From assembly GCA_964617455.1 (NCBI GenBank), contig CAZTYF010000001.1, positions 136,347 through 200,346 of the forward strand: DNA of 64,000 nt. Direction: 5' to 3'. Under the pieces are notes generated by a model. That model was not told where the DNA came from, ran no database searches, and worked only from the letters and a program-made list of their open reading frames with translations. Of the stretch, positions 35,535 through 45,379 are shown one piece after another; positions within the stretch are counted from its first letter, which is position 1, and each line of letters begins with the position of its first letter. The translations under genes were made by a program, and so were the position numbers. This stretch comes from Monoglobus sp964617455. Lineage in GTDB: Bacteria; Bacillota; Clostridia; Monoglobales; Monoglobaceae.

Positions 35535-36218
35535 TTATCGGAAATTCTCCCGCTTCAAAATTTCAATAACCCCAAAGAGGTCCTCCGCCCTATAGTCGGC
35601 AAGGGCCGTCATTTTGTCGTTCAGAATCAAATCGGGGACGAGGATGGTCACGGCTCCCGACTCGGAGGCGGAGATGATTCCGTTTTCCGAATCCTCCACC
35701 GCCACACAGTCAAAAGGCGTAAGCCCCAGCCTCCCCGCCGCCAAGACAAAGGGGTCCGGAGCGGGTTTGCCCCGTTTTATCATTTCGCAGGTTATCACCT
35801 CGTCGAATTTTTCATACATCCCGGCGGCCTTAAGGTTGAACACCGCCCGATTCCTGTCGGTTGAGGTGACGAGGGCGCACTTGTATCCGGCGGAGCTTAT
35901 ATAGTCGACAAACTCCCGAGCCCCCGCCTTAAACTCCGGCCCGCACTTGAGGACAATGTCCTCCATAATTCGGAGCTTTCTTGTACGGAGCTTGTCATAG
36001 TTGACTTTGGTGCCGTAGCGCTCGTAATACATCCTCTCCGATGTAGCCGGGGGGAGGCCGATAATGTCAATCATAAAATCCCGATCAAGGGTGACTCCCA
36101 GCTCCCGTCCCGCCACGGCCCAAGCAAAAACGGAACTGAGCTCGGTATCAAACAAGGTTCCGTCCATATCCACCAAGACACCCCGTATTTTTTTGTCAAT
36201 CAAATTTCCATCATTCAT
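35535..36218 (-). CDS. HAD-superfamily phosphatase, beta-phosphoglucomutase-like
   Basis: 227 residues. Motif I DMDGTLFDTE contains both catalytic aspartates; motif II is LVTSTDRNR, the lysine is in KRGKPAPDPF, and motif IV is VAVEDSENGI. The helical cap lies between residues 20 and 85. These enzymes remove or transfer phosphate on small sugars or nucleotides; the substrate cannot be told. The start at the ATG 36218 has AAGAGG upstream, and the gene follows recG by 11 bases. Confidence 0.9.
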   Translation of the reverse strand: MNDGNLIDKKIRGVLVDMDGTLFDTELSSVFAWAVAGRELGVTLDRDFMIDIIGLPPATSERMYYERYGTKVNYDKLRTRKLRIMEDIVLKCGPEFKAGAREFVDYISSAGYKCALVTSTDRNRAVFNLKAAGMYEKFDEVITCEMIKRGKPAPDPFVLAAGRLGLTPFDCVAVEDSENGIISASESGAVTILVPDLILNDKMTALADYRAEDLFGVIEILKRENFR

Positions 36219-36229
36219 ATCGAAGCCTC

Positions 36230-38287
36230 TTAATTCAATATATCTCCCGCTTTGGCGAAGGTCTCTTTTATGCTTTCGGACAGGAGAGCGTTTTCGGGGG
36301 ATTTCAGGAAGGGGTCGGATTTCAGGATTCGGGCCGCTTCCGATTGGGTTTGCGCCAATATGTCCATATCGGTGAACAGATTGCCTATTTTCATTTCCGG
36401 CAGGCCGTGCTGGCGGGTGCCGAAGAACTCCCCGGGGCCCCTGATTTCCAAATCCTTTTCCGAGATTTTGAACCCGTCGTTGGTCTCGCACATAACCTTC
36501 ATTCTCTCTTTGGCAACGCCGCTGTTTACGTTTCCGAACATCACGCAATAGGCCCGCTCTTCGCCTCTGCCCACTCTGCCCCGAAGCTGGTGGAGCTGGG
36601 AAAGTCCGAACCGCTCCGCATTTTCGATGACCATAATCGTGGCATTGGGCACATCCACTCCCTCTTCTATGACGGTCGTGGCAACCAAGGCCTCGATTTC
36701 TCCCGCCATAAAGCGTCGCATCACATCCTCCTTTTCGAAGGCTTTCATCTTGCCGTGGAGGAGCCCCACGGACCTGCCGAAGAGGACACCTTGACTCAGA
36801 CTTTTCACATATTCGGCGGCGGCCTTGGCCTCTATGGCATCGGATTCATCCACCAGGGCGCAGACGAAATAGGCCTGTCTCCCCCGATTGAGCTCCCGAA
36901 GGACAAAGTCATAGAGCCTCGGCCGCCCCGCCTCGGTGAGGGCTACGGTTTTGACGGGTTTTCTGCCGGGGGGAAGTTCGTCTATGACGGAAATATCCAA
37001 ATCCCCGTATATGACAAGGGACAGTGTTCGGGGTATGGGCGTGGCGCTCATTACCAAGGTGTGGACATTGGCACCCTTGGCGGCAAGCTTGCTCCGCTGG
37101 CCCACGCCGAATCGGTGCTGCTCGTCGGTGACGGTTAATGCCAAATTGTTGAAATTCACTTTGTCGGTGATGACGGCGTGGGTCCCCACAACCACCGACG
37201 CTTCTCCGGATTCGATAAGTTTCAGGTTTTCGGCTCTGGCCTTGGCAGGCTGCCCGCCGGTCAAAAATGCCACCTTTATACCCCAAGGGGAGAAAAACCT
37301 ACCCAGGGTTCCAAAGTGCTGCTCCGCCAAAATCTCCGTGGGCACCATCATAACCGATTGGTATCCCGCCTTGGCTGCCGCGAACATGGCCGCCGCCGCC
37401 ACCACCGTCTTTCCGGAGCCCACATCCCCCTGCACAAGGCGGTTCATGGGCACACCTCTCTTAAGGTCGGCGGCGATTTCGTTTATGACCCTTTTTTGGG
37501 CGTCGGTCAAATCAAAGGGCAGCCCCCGGGCAAAGGATGCCATACATTTCACATCGGAAATAATCGGGGCGGAGCGGGATTTTTTGATATTTTTGGCGCC
37601 AGAGACTCCCAACTGGAGCTTCAAAAACTCCTCAAACACAAGTCTGCGGCGGGCCTCGTTGAACAGCTCATATCCCTCCGGGTTGTGAATTTGCCTTATT
37701 GCCTCGTTTATGCCCATAAGCCCGTTTCTCCGCCTCACATCCTCGGGCAGTATTTCCGGGACTTCCTCGGTCAGGCTTTCCATGGCTCTGTTTATGGCCT
37801 CCCGAATGCTCCGCTGGTTCAGCCCCGCCGTGGCCGGGTATATGGGCAGGATGCCGCCCATTTTTTTGGACTCCTCGCCCTCAAGTTTTTCCATAACGGG
37901 ATTCACCATCTCCGCCGCCATGGAGCGATAAACCACCTTGCCGAAAAACATATACTCCCCTTGGGGGTCGGACAGGCTTTTGCTTATATAGGAAGCATTG
38001 AACCAGGTGAGACGCATAATCCCCGTGCCGTCGGACAGGGTGGTTTGAACCACCCAAACTCCCCGCCTTGAGCGGTATCTGCGGATGCCGGATGCCAGCC
38101 TGCCTCGGACGCATACCTCTTCGCCCTCCGTCAAATCCCCGATGTTCCGAACATTGGTTCTGTCCTCAAAACTGCGGGGCAAGTGATAGAGCAAATCCTC
38201 TACCGTGAAAATGCCGAGTTTTTGAAACAACTCGGCTCTTTTTTCACCTATTCCCTTTATATATCTGATGCTGTCGTCGGGTTTCAT
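36230..38287 (-). CDS. recG: ATP-dependent DNA helicase RecG
   Basis: 685 residues. RecG reverses stalled replication forks and branch-migrates junctions. It has the N-terminal wedge domain (KGIGEKRAELFQKLGIFTVEDLLYHLPRSFEDR), Walker A LVQGDVGSGKTVVAAAA, the DEQHRFG box, VMSATPIPRTL and the C-terminal QLHQLRGRVGRG with the TRG-like tail. Position after yloV is usual in Bacillota. Confidence 0.98.
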   Translation of the reverse strand: MKPDDSIRYIKGIGEKRAELFQKLGIFTVEDLLYHLPRSFEDRTNVRNIGDLTEGEEVCVRGRLASGIRRYRSRRGVWVVQTTLSDGTGIMRLTWFNASYISKSLSDPQGEYMFFGKVVYRSMAAEMVNPVMEKLEGEESKKMGGILPIYPATAGLNQRSIREAINRAMESLTEEVPEILPEDVRRRNGLMGINEAIRQIHNPEGYELFNEARRRLVFEEFLKLQLGVSGAKNIKKSRSAPIISDVKCMASFARGLPFDLTDAQKRVINEIAADLKRGVPMNRLVQGDVGSGKTVVAAAAMFAAAKAGYQSVMMVPTEILAEQHFGTLGRFFSPWGIKVAFLTGGQPAKARAENLKLIESGEASVVVGTHAVITDKVNFNNLALTVTDEQHRFGVGQRSKLAAKGANVHTLVMSATPIPRTLSLVIYGDLDISVIDELPPGRKPVKTVALTEAGRPRLYDFVLRELNRGRQAYFVCALVDESDAIEAKAAAEYVKSLSQGVLFGRSVGLLHGKMKAFEKEDVMRRFMAGEIEALVATTVIEEGVDVPNATIMVIENAERFGLSQLHQLRGRVGRGEERAYCVMFGNVNSGVAKERMKVMCETNDGFKISEKDLEIRGPGEFFGTRQHGLPEMKIGNLFTDMDILAQTQSEAARILKSDPFLKSPENALLSESIKETFAKAGDILN

Positions 38288-38300
38288 AATATACTCATAC

Positions 38301-39941
38301 CTACTCTACGGAAATTATATAGAAATACACGCTTTGGCCCCCATAGTTCAGGTTCACATCCAAGTCGGGATATTCCTCCTCAAGGGCTTTCGCAAAGGCT
38401 TTGGCCTCTTCTTCGCTTGCATCGGCGCCCCGATAGATTGAAATCATACCGGAGTCCTCATCCACCAATTCCCTGACCGTGCCAAAGAACACGTCTTTGA
38501 TGTCCGAGGCGCAAACCTTGACCTTGCCTTCGATGACGCCCATAATGTCCCCTTCGGAAATATCAAGGCCGTCCGCCTCGGAATCCCGTGCCGCATATGT
38601 GATTTGGCCGCACTTCACCGTCTCCGCCGTCTCGCTCATTATGACTTCGTTGTCCTCGGGAGAGAGGCTTTCGTCAAAGGCCGCCAAGGCGGTTATGCCC
38701 TGAGGCACACTGCGGGTGGGAATCACGATGATATTTTTCTCGGTCAAGCCGTCTGCCTGCTCCGCCGCCATGATTATGTTCTTGTTGTTGGGGAGGATGA
38801 AGACATTTTCCGCATTGACGGTCTCCGCCGCATCAAGGAGTTCCTGGGTGCTGGGGTTCATGGTCTGGCCCCCCCGGACAATCACATCGCAGCCGAGGCT
38901 TCGAAAGAGCTCGTTCATGCCCTCTCCGGAGCACACCGCCGCAAAGCCGTATTTCTTGGGGGGCTCTTTGGGGGATTTTACGGTGTTGCCGATTATCTCG
39001 TTATGCTGATACTTCATATTGTCGATTTTGAGACTTGTGAGCTCCCCGAGTTTCAGGGCCTGCTCGATGACAAATCCCGGATGGTTGGTGTGGATATGAA
39101 CCTTCACAATTTCGTCGTCATCAATGACCAACATACAGTCGCCCTTGGGTTTTATGGAAGCCTTAAACTGGGTGACGCTTCGGGCGGCGCTTTTGTTTAT
39201 GATGAACTCCGTGCAATAGCCGTATTTTATATTGGCGGTGTCTATGTCCTCTTTTTCTATGGGCTTTTCTTCCGATTGGGCGGTTTCCTCCTCAAGGGGG
39301 ACCTCTTTTCCGGTTTCGAGAGCCTTCAACGCCCCTTCCAAAAGGACGGTGAGGCCGCAGCCTCCCGCGTCAACCACTCCCGCCTGTTTGAGAACGGGCA
39401 AAAACTCCGGCGTGCGGGCCAGGCTCTCTTGCCCCTCCCGAAGCAACTCCTTCAGAAATTTGCAAACATCGTCGAATTCGGGAAACCTCTCCTCGGCGAA
39501 CTCGGCTATCTCCCGAATCACGGTCAATATGGTGCCCTCCGTGGGCTTCATAACGGCCCGATAGGCCGTGTCCCGAGCGGAGCAGACCATCCGTTTCACC
39601 GCCGCCACATCAATCTCGTCAAGGCCCGACATACCCTTTCCGATACCTCTGAGAATCTGGGACAGGATAACTCCCGAATTGCCCCGGGCATTTCGAAGAG
39701 CGGTTTTGGCCAACACGTCAAGGATTTCCTCCTCCGACACGCTCTCGTCCAAACCGAAAACGCTTTCCGCGGCTGCGCTGAATGTGAGGCTCATATTGGT
39801 TCCCGTATCGCCGTCCGGCACGGGGAAAACATTCATATCATTAACTTCGCCTGCCCGATTGAGTATGTTGTGGGAGGCGGACAAAATCATAAGCCTCAAA
39901 GTCTCGCTGCTTATTGATTTGCATATGTTGTTCTTGTTCAT
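38301..39941 (-). CDS. DAK2/DegV-type kinase, YloV/FakA-like
   Basis: 546 residues. An N-terminal DhaL/DAK2 kinase domain (FPVPDGDTGTNMSLTFSAAAESV and RGNSGVILSQILRG, ADP and metal binding) is joined to a middle domain and a C-terminal DegV-like part (IFILPNNKNIIMAAEQA, VIPTRSVPQGITAL). FakA homologues phosphorylate fatty acids bound to a FakB protein for phospholipid synthesis. FakB is not in the window. Operon with the Asp23-like gene upstream (29 bases) and recG downstream (13 bases). Confidence 0.93.
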   Translation of the reverse strand: MNKNNICKSISSETLRLMILSASHNILNRAGEVNDMNVFPVPDGDTGTNMSLTFSAAAESVFGLDESVSEEEILDVLAKTALRNARGNSGVILSQILRGIGKGMSGLDEIDVAAVKRMVCSARDTAYRAVMKPTEGTILTVIREIAEFAEERFPEFDDVCKFLKELLREGQESLARTPEFLPVLKQAGVVDAGGCGLTVLLEGALKALETGKEVPLEEETAQSEEKPIEKEDIDTANIKYGYCTEFIINKSAARSVTQFKASIKPKGDCMLVIDDDEIVKVHIHTNHPGFVIEQALKLGELTSLKIDNMKYQHNEIIGNTVKSPKEPPKKYGFAAVCSGEGMNELFRSLGCDVIVRGGQTMNPSTQELLDAAETVNAENVFILPNNKNIIMAAEQADGLTEKNIIVIPTRSVPQGITALAAFDESLSPEDNEVIMSETAETVKCGQITYAARDSEADGLDISEGDIMGVIEGKVKVCASDIKDVFFGTVRELVDEDSGMISIYRGADASEEEAKAFAKALEEEYPDLDVNLNYGGQSVYFYIISVE

Positions 39942-39970
39942 AGTTATCTCCTCATTGTCCGGACCCGGGC

Positions 39971-40324
39971 CTAATTCACCCGAATTCCCTCTATATTGAC
40001 ATTTACCTTGTTCACATTTATGCCCGTCATCTGCTCAACATTGTATTTGACATTGTTCTTGATAAGCTCTCCTATGGTTGCCATACCGGTGCCGTATTCC
40101 GATATGATGTACAGGGTGATATCGATGCCGTTTCCCGCCACCTTAACTTTGACGCCCCTGTCCATCTGGTCCCGTTTGAGCAATCGGGCAATGCCGTCCT
40201 TGCTGCTTTTCACCGCCATTCCGACCACACCGTAGCAGCTCGTGGCCGCATATCCGGCAATCTTCGCGATAACACTGTTGGCAATCCTTACGCTGCCCTT
40301 TGAACTGTCGAATTTTCCGCTCAT
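39971..40324 (-). CDS. Asp23/Gls24 family envelope protein (YloU-like)
   Basis: 117 residues; the GGAGGT that decides the start lies inside a slightly longer frame, so ATG 40324 is used. Motifs are GSVRIANSVIAKIAGYAATSCYGVVGMA and EYGTGMATIGELIKNNVKYNVEQMTGINVNKVNVNIEGIRV. These cytoplasmic proteins are linked to envelope stress and membrane homeostasis. It is the first gene of the yloU-yloV-recG operon. Confidence 0.92.
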   Translation of the reverse strand: MSGKFDSSKGSVRIANSVIAKIAGYAATSCYGVVGMAVKSSKDGIARLLKRDQMDRGVKVKVAGNGIDITLYIISEYGTGMATIGELIKNNVKYNVEQMTGINVNKVNVNIEGIRVN

Positions 40325-40357
40325 CTTTTTACCTCCGTTCATACTCTCTGATTATCT

Positions 40358-42433
40358 TTATCTCATACCGCTTTGTGTCGCCTGTAACTCAAACACGTTT
40401 ATGCCGCCGATTTTTTCGGCCTTTTGCCTTTCCCTGTTATGACAGCTGAACAGAATAACCTGCCCCTGCTTGTACCTTTTTTTGAACATAGTCAGGGCTC
40501 GCTCCGCCCTGTCGTCATCAAAGCCCTCCGTCACATCATCGAGGAAAATGAGAATGTCCTCGGGCTTTTGGGTCAGCTCCGCAACGGCAAGTCTCACCGC
40601 CAAGTAAATCTGTGTATATGTTCCCTCGCTGAAGAGCTCCGCCTTTTTCAAATCGTCGGCTTCCTCCGCCTTGAGAGTTACGGAAAAGTCTCCCGCCACT
40701 CGGACGGACTTTCGCTTTCCTCCGGTCAGCTCTCCCAAAATTTCTCCCCCTCTCTCATTGAGAAGAGGTGTATAGTCGGAGCGAATAAACCGCTCGGTTT
40801 CTCTTATGCCCGTAAGGGCCATATTCAGAGCCTCAAGCTCCTCTCGGCTTGCCGCAAGCTTTTCCTCCGTAAGCCTTATATTGTTCTCTATATCGCTTCG
40901 GGGCAGGGTGTCCGGAAGTTTTCCCTCCGCCACCTTGAGCTCCGTAATTCTCTCTGCCGCTTGGAATCGTCGCATTTCCGCCCTATTTGCCGCCGCCTCA
41001 ATATCAATGCCCTTCGGGGGCTCCGCATCCGATATGTATTTTTCCGCTTCCTCGGCCTCGGCTTTGATTTGCCTGTAGTCTCGGCCTCCCAAAATGCTCT
41101 TGTACATATCCCGAACGGCTTCGATTTTCGCCGCCGTCTCTCGGTATTCCGCATGCTTTGCATCAAACTCCGAAACGGTTTCGCATTCGAAATCCTTGAG
41201 GGTCTCTCTCAGCTTTTCTTCCCGCTCCCTCACGGCGGCACGGGTGTCCTCGATTTTCGTGTTTGCCGCCTCAAGAAGGGATTTTGTTTTGTTATATTGG
41301 GCTTTATAATACGGGATAAGGGCCGCTCCCCCCGCAATCGGCAGGAGTCCCAAAAGTAACGGGGGCATTTTGAGGAAAACCCCCGCCGCCAAACAGCAGA
41401 GTCCGATTCCAATCAAAAGGATTCCCGCAATCTTCGCCCGCTTCACCCGTCGGGCCAGCTCCGATTCCCGCTTTTCATAGGCCGCCTTTTCGTCTCCCAA
41501 ACGATAGGCTCCCGCCTCGATTTCGTCTATCTTATCGGACAGGCGGTGAATTTCCTCCGCCGTATCCTTTTTTATGTTCCTCTCAAAAATTTGGAATTTT
41601 CGGCTGTTTCTCAGCCGTGTCTCTTCCAAAATGCAGCCCTCAAGACGATTGAGTCCCCGAACTTTTTCCTTGGCCGCCTCGGAGCGCTCAAGGGCCAGGA
41701 GCCTGTCCCTCTCCGCCGCCGCCTCGGCTTCCGCCTTTTCCGCAGCCTCTATGTCCGCCTTGAGTTTTTCGGCTTCTTCCCGTATACTGTCCCGCTCCCG
41801 AAGTGTGCGCAAGAGGTTCTGCCGCAGCTTCTCTTCCTCATCTATAATCCCGGGGGCCGACCGTCCGTCCTTGGCTTTCAGGGCGGCAATTTGCTCTCTC
41901 AGCCGCTTTTCCGCCGCCGCCGCCGACACATCCTCGGAGCCCCCCGAAAGCAAATTGGTAAGCTTCTTTTCTGTCTCCGAATCGGAGCCGAGGGCGCCTC
42001 CGCCGTCTCCGCTTATAAACACGGTTCTTGAGAACATATTCTCGCTCATACCCAAAAGTTTCTCGCCGACCTCCCCGCCTTTTGGCGGGGCGTCAAACAA
42101 ATCCTCGCCGTCCGAGGCGTTTGTGACTTTGGTTATGTCTTTTGAGGGCCGCTCTCCGAATTCTCTGTATATCTCAACGGGGATTCCGTCCTTTTCCAGG
42201 GTCATTCTGCCCGCGGCCCGATTTTCTCCCCAGGGGATTATCCGCTCCCTTTCCTTCACGCCCTTGCCTTTTGAGGAGCGCACACCGTAGAGCATTGACT
42301 TTATGAACAGCTGAACCGTTGACTTCCCCGCTTCGTTTTGTCCGCAAATCACATTGAGCCCGTCCTTCGGCTCAATGGTCATATTTTTGAATTTGCCGAA
42401 GCTTATAAGTTCAAGCTTGGTTATTTTTGTCAT
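40358..42433 (-). CDS. SbcC-like AAA ATPase with central membrane hairpin (YhaN-like)
   Basis: 691 residues. Walker A NVICGQNEAGKSTVQLFIKS lies at about residues 28-47, and the C-terminal Walker B is DILIFLDDVTEGFDDDRAE. Long coiled coils (180-300, 400-470) surround two adjacent membrane segments (IAGILLIGIGLCCLAAGVFL and LLLGLLPIAGGAALIPYY, about 335-380), as in Bacillus YhaN. With its metallophosphoesterase partner it should form an SbcCD-type DNA-end processing complex near the membrane. The genes overlap by four bases (ATGA), so they are coupled. Confidence 0.88.
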   Translation of the reverse strand: MTKITKLELISFGKFKNMTIEPKDGLNVICGQNEAGKSTVQLFIKSMLYGVRSSKGKGVKERERIIPWGENRAAGRMTLEKDGIPVEIYREFGERPSKDITKVTNASDGEDLFDAPPKGGEVGEKLLGMSENMFSRTVFISGDGGGALGSDSETEKKLTNLLSGGSEDVSAAAAEKRLREQIAALKAKDGRSAPGIIDEEEKLRQNLLRTLRERDSIREEAEKLKADIEAAEKAEAEAAAERDRLLALERSEAAKEKVRGLNRLEGCILEETRLRNSRKFQIFERNIKKDTAEEIHRLSDKIDEIEAGAYRLGDEKAAYEKRESELARRVKRAKIAGILLIGIGLCCLAAGVFLKMPPLLLGLLPIAGGAALIPYYKAQYNKTKSLLEAANTKIEDTRAAVREREEKLRETLKDFECETVSEFDAKHAEYRETAAKIEAVRDMYKSILGGRDYRQIKAEAEEAEKYISDAEPPKGIDIEAAANRAEMRRFQAAERITELKVAEGKLPDTLPRSDIENNIRLTEEKLAASREELEALNMALTGIRETERFIRSDYTPLLNERGGEILGELTGGKRKSVRVAGDFSVTLKAEEADDLKKAELFSEGTYTQIYLAVRLAVAELTQKPEDILIFLDDVTEGFDDDRAERALTMFKKRYKQGQVILFSCHNRERQKAEKIGGINVFELQATQSGMR

Positions 42434-43539
42434 ATATCCCGTCCGCCTTCCATGGCCTCAAGGCCCAAAATAAGCGCTCTCTCCGCAAGATGCCGCTCTC
42501 GGCTGTCCTCTCGGAAACCCTCGGCGGTTTTCTTCATCCGCCGTATGTATTCGGCCCGAAAGCTTCTGTCGTTTTCGTCTGCGGTCAGGTCAAGGGTCTC
42601 CTTGGTGCCGTCTGTGACTTCGATTCCGAAGCACAGGCCTCTCAGCCGCTCTTCAATCAGGCCCGCATCGGGCTTGAATCCTTTTTCGCACCTGCCCGTC
42701 AAATTCACTCTCACTATATTCCCGGTCCCGATTTCCGAAATTTTCGCCGCCGTCTTTTCAATCACCGCCTCGTTGTCCGAAATGCCCTCCGGGAAATCCA
42801 TATTCAAAATATGGTATCCCCGCTTGGCCGCAGACGTCGGTTTGAGTAGAACTCGGCCTCGGGACACCTCTCCCGAAATATATCCGCCTCCGGCGCCTTC
42901 GTCAAAGCCCGTAGGCTCCGGAATCCCCGGATAGGCCCAAAAGGCCCCCGCCGGGGTTTTGTTTATGCCGCCGCAGCGGTGGATATGGCCCAGGGCGCAG
43001 TAGTCATAGCCCTTAAGGTCCCCCTCCGTCAGAGGGTTGTATCTTTCGGAGCCCGGAGCACCGCTCATATCCCCGTGAATCACAAGGATGTTGCCGTATT
43101 CCCCGCTCTTCGGAATATCTTCGGGCATAACCCGGGGTTTTTCGAATCGGGAGGCAAATCCCGCTCCGCAAATTCTCAGGCCGAGACCCTCCAAATCCCA
43201 AAAGGCCCCTTCGGGCGGAAATACCCTCACGTTTTTTCCAAAGTCCGTTTTTTGGTATACGGGATAGGGGTCATGGTTTCCGGGGGCGATGAATACGGGT
43301 ATGTCCCCCAAGGCCTCAAAATTTCGGCGGACCGAGTTTAAGGTCTCCCGTCTGAGGTTTTCCCCATCGAAAAAGTCACCGGAAATCAGGACCAAATCCG
43401 CCTCTTTGGCGGCGATTCCCATAATTTTCGAAAATGTCTCTATCTGCTCGCTCCGCCTGAGAGTCGCCTCCCTCACCGTTGTACGGGAGGCGAAAGGCGC
43501 ATCCAAGTGCAAATCCCCGATATGCAAAATCCTCGCCAT
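42430..43539 (-). CDS. SbcD-like metallophosphoesterase (YhaO-like)
   Basis: 369 residues. Metallophosphatase motifs: GDLHLDAPF, SGDFFDG, GNHDPY, VIHGDM and GHIHRCG, each carrying metal ligands in the SbcD/Mre11 order. It is the nuclease partner of the SbcC-like ATPase that overlaps its end. The start at 43539 (MARILHIGDLH) has GAGGAGGG ten bases upstream. Confidence 0.92.
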   Translation of the reverse strand: MARILHIGDLHLDAPFASRTTVREATLRRSEQIETFSKIMGIAAKEADLVLISGDFFDGENLRRETLNSVRRNFEALGDIPVFIAPGNHDPYPVYQKTDFGKNVRVFPPEGAFWDLEGLGLRICGAGFASRFEKPRVMPEDIPKSGEYGNILVIHGDMSGAPGSERYNPLTEGDLKGYDYCALGHIHRCGGINKTPAGAFWAYPGIPEPTGFDEGAGGGYISGEVSRGRVLLKPTSAAKRGYHILNMDFPEGISDNEAVIEKTAAKISEIGTGNIVRVNLTGRCEKGFKPDAGLIEERLRGLCFGIEVTDGTKETLDLTADENDRSFRAEYIRRMKKTAEGFREDSRERHLAERALILGLEAMEGGRDI

Positions 43540-43634
43540 TTGCCGGATACCCTCCTCGGTTTTTAACGTCTTATATAGCATAACCGCGGCCCACAAAGAG
43601 CCGTCTCCCTGTGAGCCGCGGTATAAATTACGGT

Positions 43635-44372
43635 CTATTCCTCATCGGGCATATCCCAATTGTGGTAAACATTCTGAACGTCGTCGTTTTCTTCCAGCAT
43701 ATCAATCAGCTTTTCCATTTTGGCTATATCCTCGGGATTTGTGAGTTCCGATGTGGTTTTCGGTATGTAGTTCACCTCCGCCTGGGCAAAGGTGTATCCC
43801 TTCTCTTCCAAGGCCTCCCGAGTGGCGCCCAAAGTTTCGGGCACGGTCAGGATTTCATAGCATTCGTCCTCCACATTGAAATCGTCGGCTCCCGCATCCA
43901 AGGCGTCCATCATCAAAGTGTCCTCGTCCACATTGTCGGACTTTTCTATGACTATCAAACCCCGATGGTCGAACATAAATCCCACGCAGCCGTTTTGGCC
44001 CAAATTGCCGCCGTTCTTGTCAAAATAATGCCTGAGGTCGGCGGCGGTTCGGTTCTTGTTGTCGGTGAGGGCCTCCACCATAACCGCAATACCCCCGGGG
44101 CCGTAGCCCTCGTATATCAGGTTCATATAGTTGTCGCCGCTGCCCTCTCCGGCCGCCTTTTTTATGCTTCTCTGTATGTTCTCGTTGGGCATATTGTTGG
44201 CTTTCGCCTTGGCAATAACATCCCTGAGTCTTGAGTTGGTTCCCGGGTCCGGGCCTCCCTCTTTGACCGCCACCATAAGCTCGCGGCCGATCTTGGTGAA
44301 CACCTTGCCTCTTTTGGCGTCAATGGCGCCCTTCTTTCTTTTGATTGTTGCCCATTTCGAATGTCCCGACAT
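43635..44372 (-). CDS. YebC/PmpR family transcription or translation regulator
   Basis: 245 residues, complete three-domain YebC protein with the start MSGHSKWATIKRKKGAIDAKRGKVFTK and the block GGNLGQNGCVGFMF. Members act as DNA-binding regulators and some help ribosomes pass proline stretches. RBS AGGAGG precedes the ATG. It is on the same strand as the genes around it, spaced 25 bases from the SPFH gene. Confidence 0.96.
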   Translation of the reverse strand: MSGHSKWATIKRKKGAIDAKRGKVFTKIGRELMVAVKEGGPDPGTNSRLRDVIAKAKANNMPNENIQRSIKKAAGEGSGDNYMNLIYEGYGPGGIAVMVEALTDNKNRTAADLRHYFDKNGGNLGQNGCVGFMFDHRGLIVIEKSDNVDEDTLMMDALDAGADDFNVEDECYEILTVPETLGATREALEEKGYTFAQAEVNYIPKTTSELTNPEDIAKMEKLIDMLEENDDVQNVYHNWDMPDEE

Positions 44373-44396
44373 AGGTTACTTCCTCCTGTTTTCTTG

Positions 44397-45332
44397 TTAA
44401 TTGATTTTTTTGCCGTCGTCCGTCAGCACTTCCTTAAGCGATGCCGCAAGCCCGGCAATGCCCTGAATTTCCGAGGGCAATATTATCTTGGTGGCTTTGC
44501 CGTCCGCCGCCTTTTCAAAGGCTTCCAAACTCTTTATGGTAAGCACCTCTTTGGAGGGGGATGACTCGTTTATCATTCTGATACCGTCCGCGGTGGCCTG
44601 CTGGACTTTTCTGATGGCCTCCGCTTCGCCTTCCGCAATGCGGATGGCCGCTTCCTTGTCCGCCTCGGCGTGGAGGATTTGAGATGCCTTTTCCGCTTCC
44701 GCCTCCAAAATCCGAGACTCCTTTTCGCCTTCCGCCACGAGAATCGCCGACTTCTTTTCGCCTTCCGCTCTGAGTATGGCCTCTCTGCGCTCCCGCTCCG
44801 CCTTCATTTGCTTCTCCATGGCTTCCCGAATTCCCTCCGGGGGAATTATGTTCTTGAGCTCCACCCGATTCACCTTGATTCCCCAAGGGTCGGTGGCCTC
44901 ATCCAAAATGGAGCGCATTTTTGTGTTTATCACATCCCTTGAGGTCAAGCTCTCGTCCAGCTCCATATCTCCGATTATGTTTCGGAGAGTTGTGGCGGTC
45001 AGGTTTTCTATGGCCGCCATGGGGAACTCCACCCCGTAGGTATAAAGTTTCGGGTCCGTTATCTGATAGTATACCACCGTGTCAATCTGCATGGTGACAT
45101 TGTCCTCCGTGATGACGGGCTGGGGCGGAAAATCCACCACCTGCTCCTTGAGGGTCACCCGATTGGACACCCGCTCGATAAAGGGAATAAGCACATGAAG
45201 ACCGGTGCCCCAAGTGGCGCTGTAGGCTCCGAGCCTTTCGATAACATAGGCCTTTGCCTGGGGAACCACCTTGATGTTTATCGCAACCAAAACGATAACC
45301 AATGCCAGCAAAACTATAACAAAAACTTCCAT
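44397..45332 (-). CDS. SPFH/band 7 membrane scaffold protein (stomatin/QmcA-like)
   Basis: 311 residues. One N-terminal membrane helix (VIVLLALVIVLVAINI) is followed by the band 7 domain (QAKAYVIERLGAYSATWGTGLHVLIPFIERV, QVVDFPPQPVITEDNV) and a long charged coiled coil (ERREAILRAEGEKKSAILVAEGEKES). Such proteins form ring scaffolds in membrane microdomains. The NfeD-like gene directly upstream is its usual partner. Confidence 0.93.
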   Translation of the reverse strand: MEVFVIVLLALVIVLVAINIKVVPQAKAYVIERLGAYSATWGTGLHVLIPFIERVSNRVTLKEQVVDFPPQPVITEDNVTMQIDTVVYYQITDPKLYTYGVEFPMAAIENLTATTLRNIIGDMELDESLTSRDVINTKMRSILDEATDPWGIKVNRVELKNIIPPEGIREAMEKQMKAERERREAILRAEGEKKSAILVAEGEKESRILEAEAEKASQILHAEADKEAAIRIAEGEAEAIRKVQQATADGIRMINESSPSKEVLTIKSLEAFEKAADGKATKIILPSEIQGIAGLAASLKEVLTDDGKKIN

Positions 45333-45379
45333 ATCTCTTGCTCCTTATTGAATCTTTTCGGAATTCACAAACGGCTGGG

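Noticed and set aside
35188..36548. N-terminal 110 codons before the HAD phosphatase start
   Set aside because: They overlap the end of recG in another frame; the true start at 36218 has a ribosome site and the family N-terminus.
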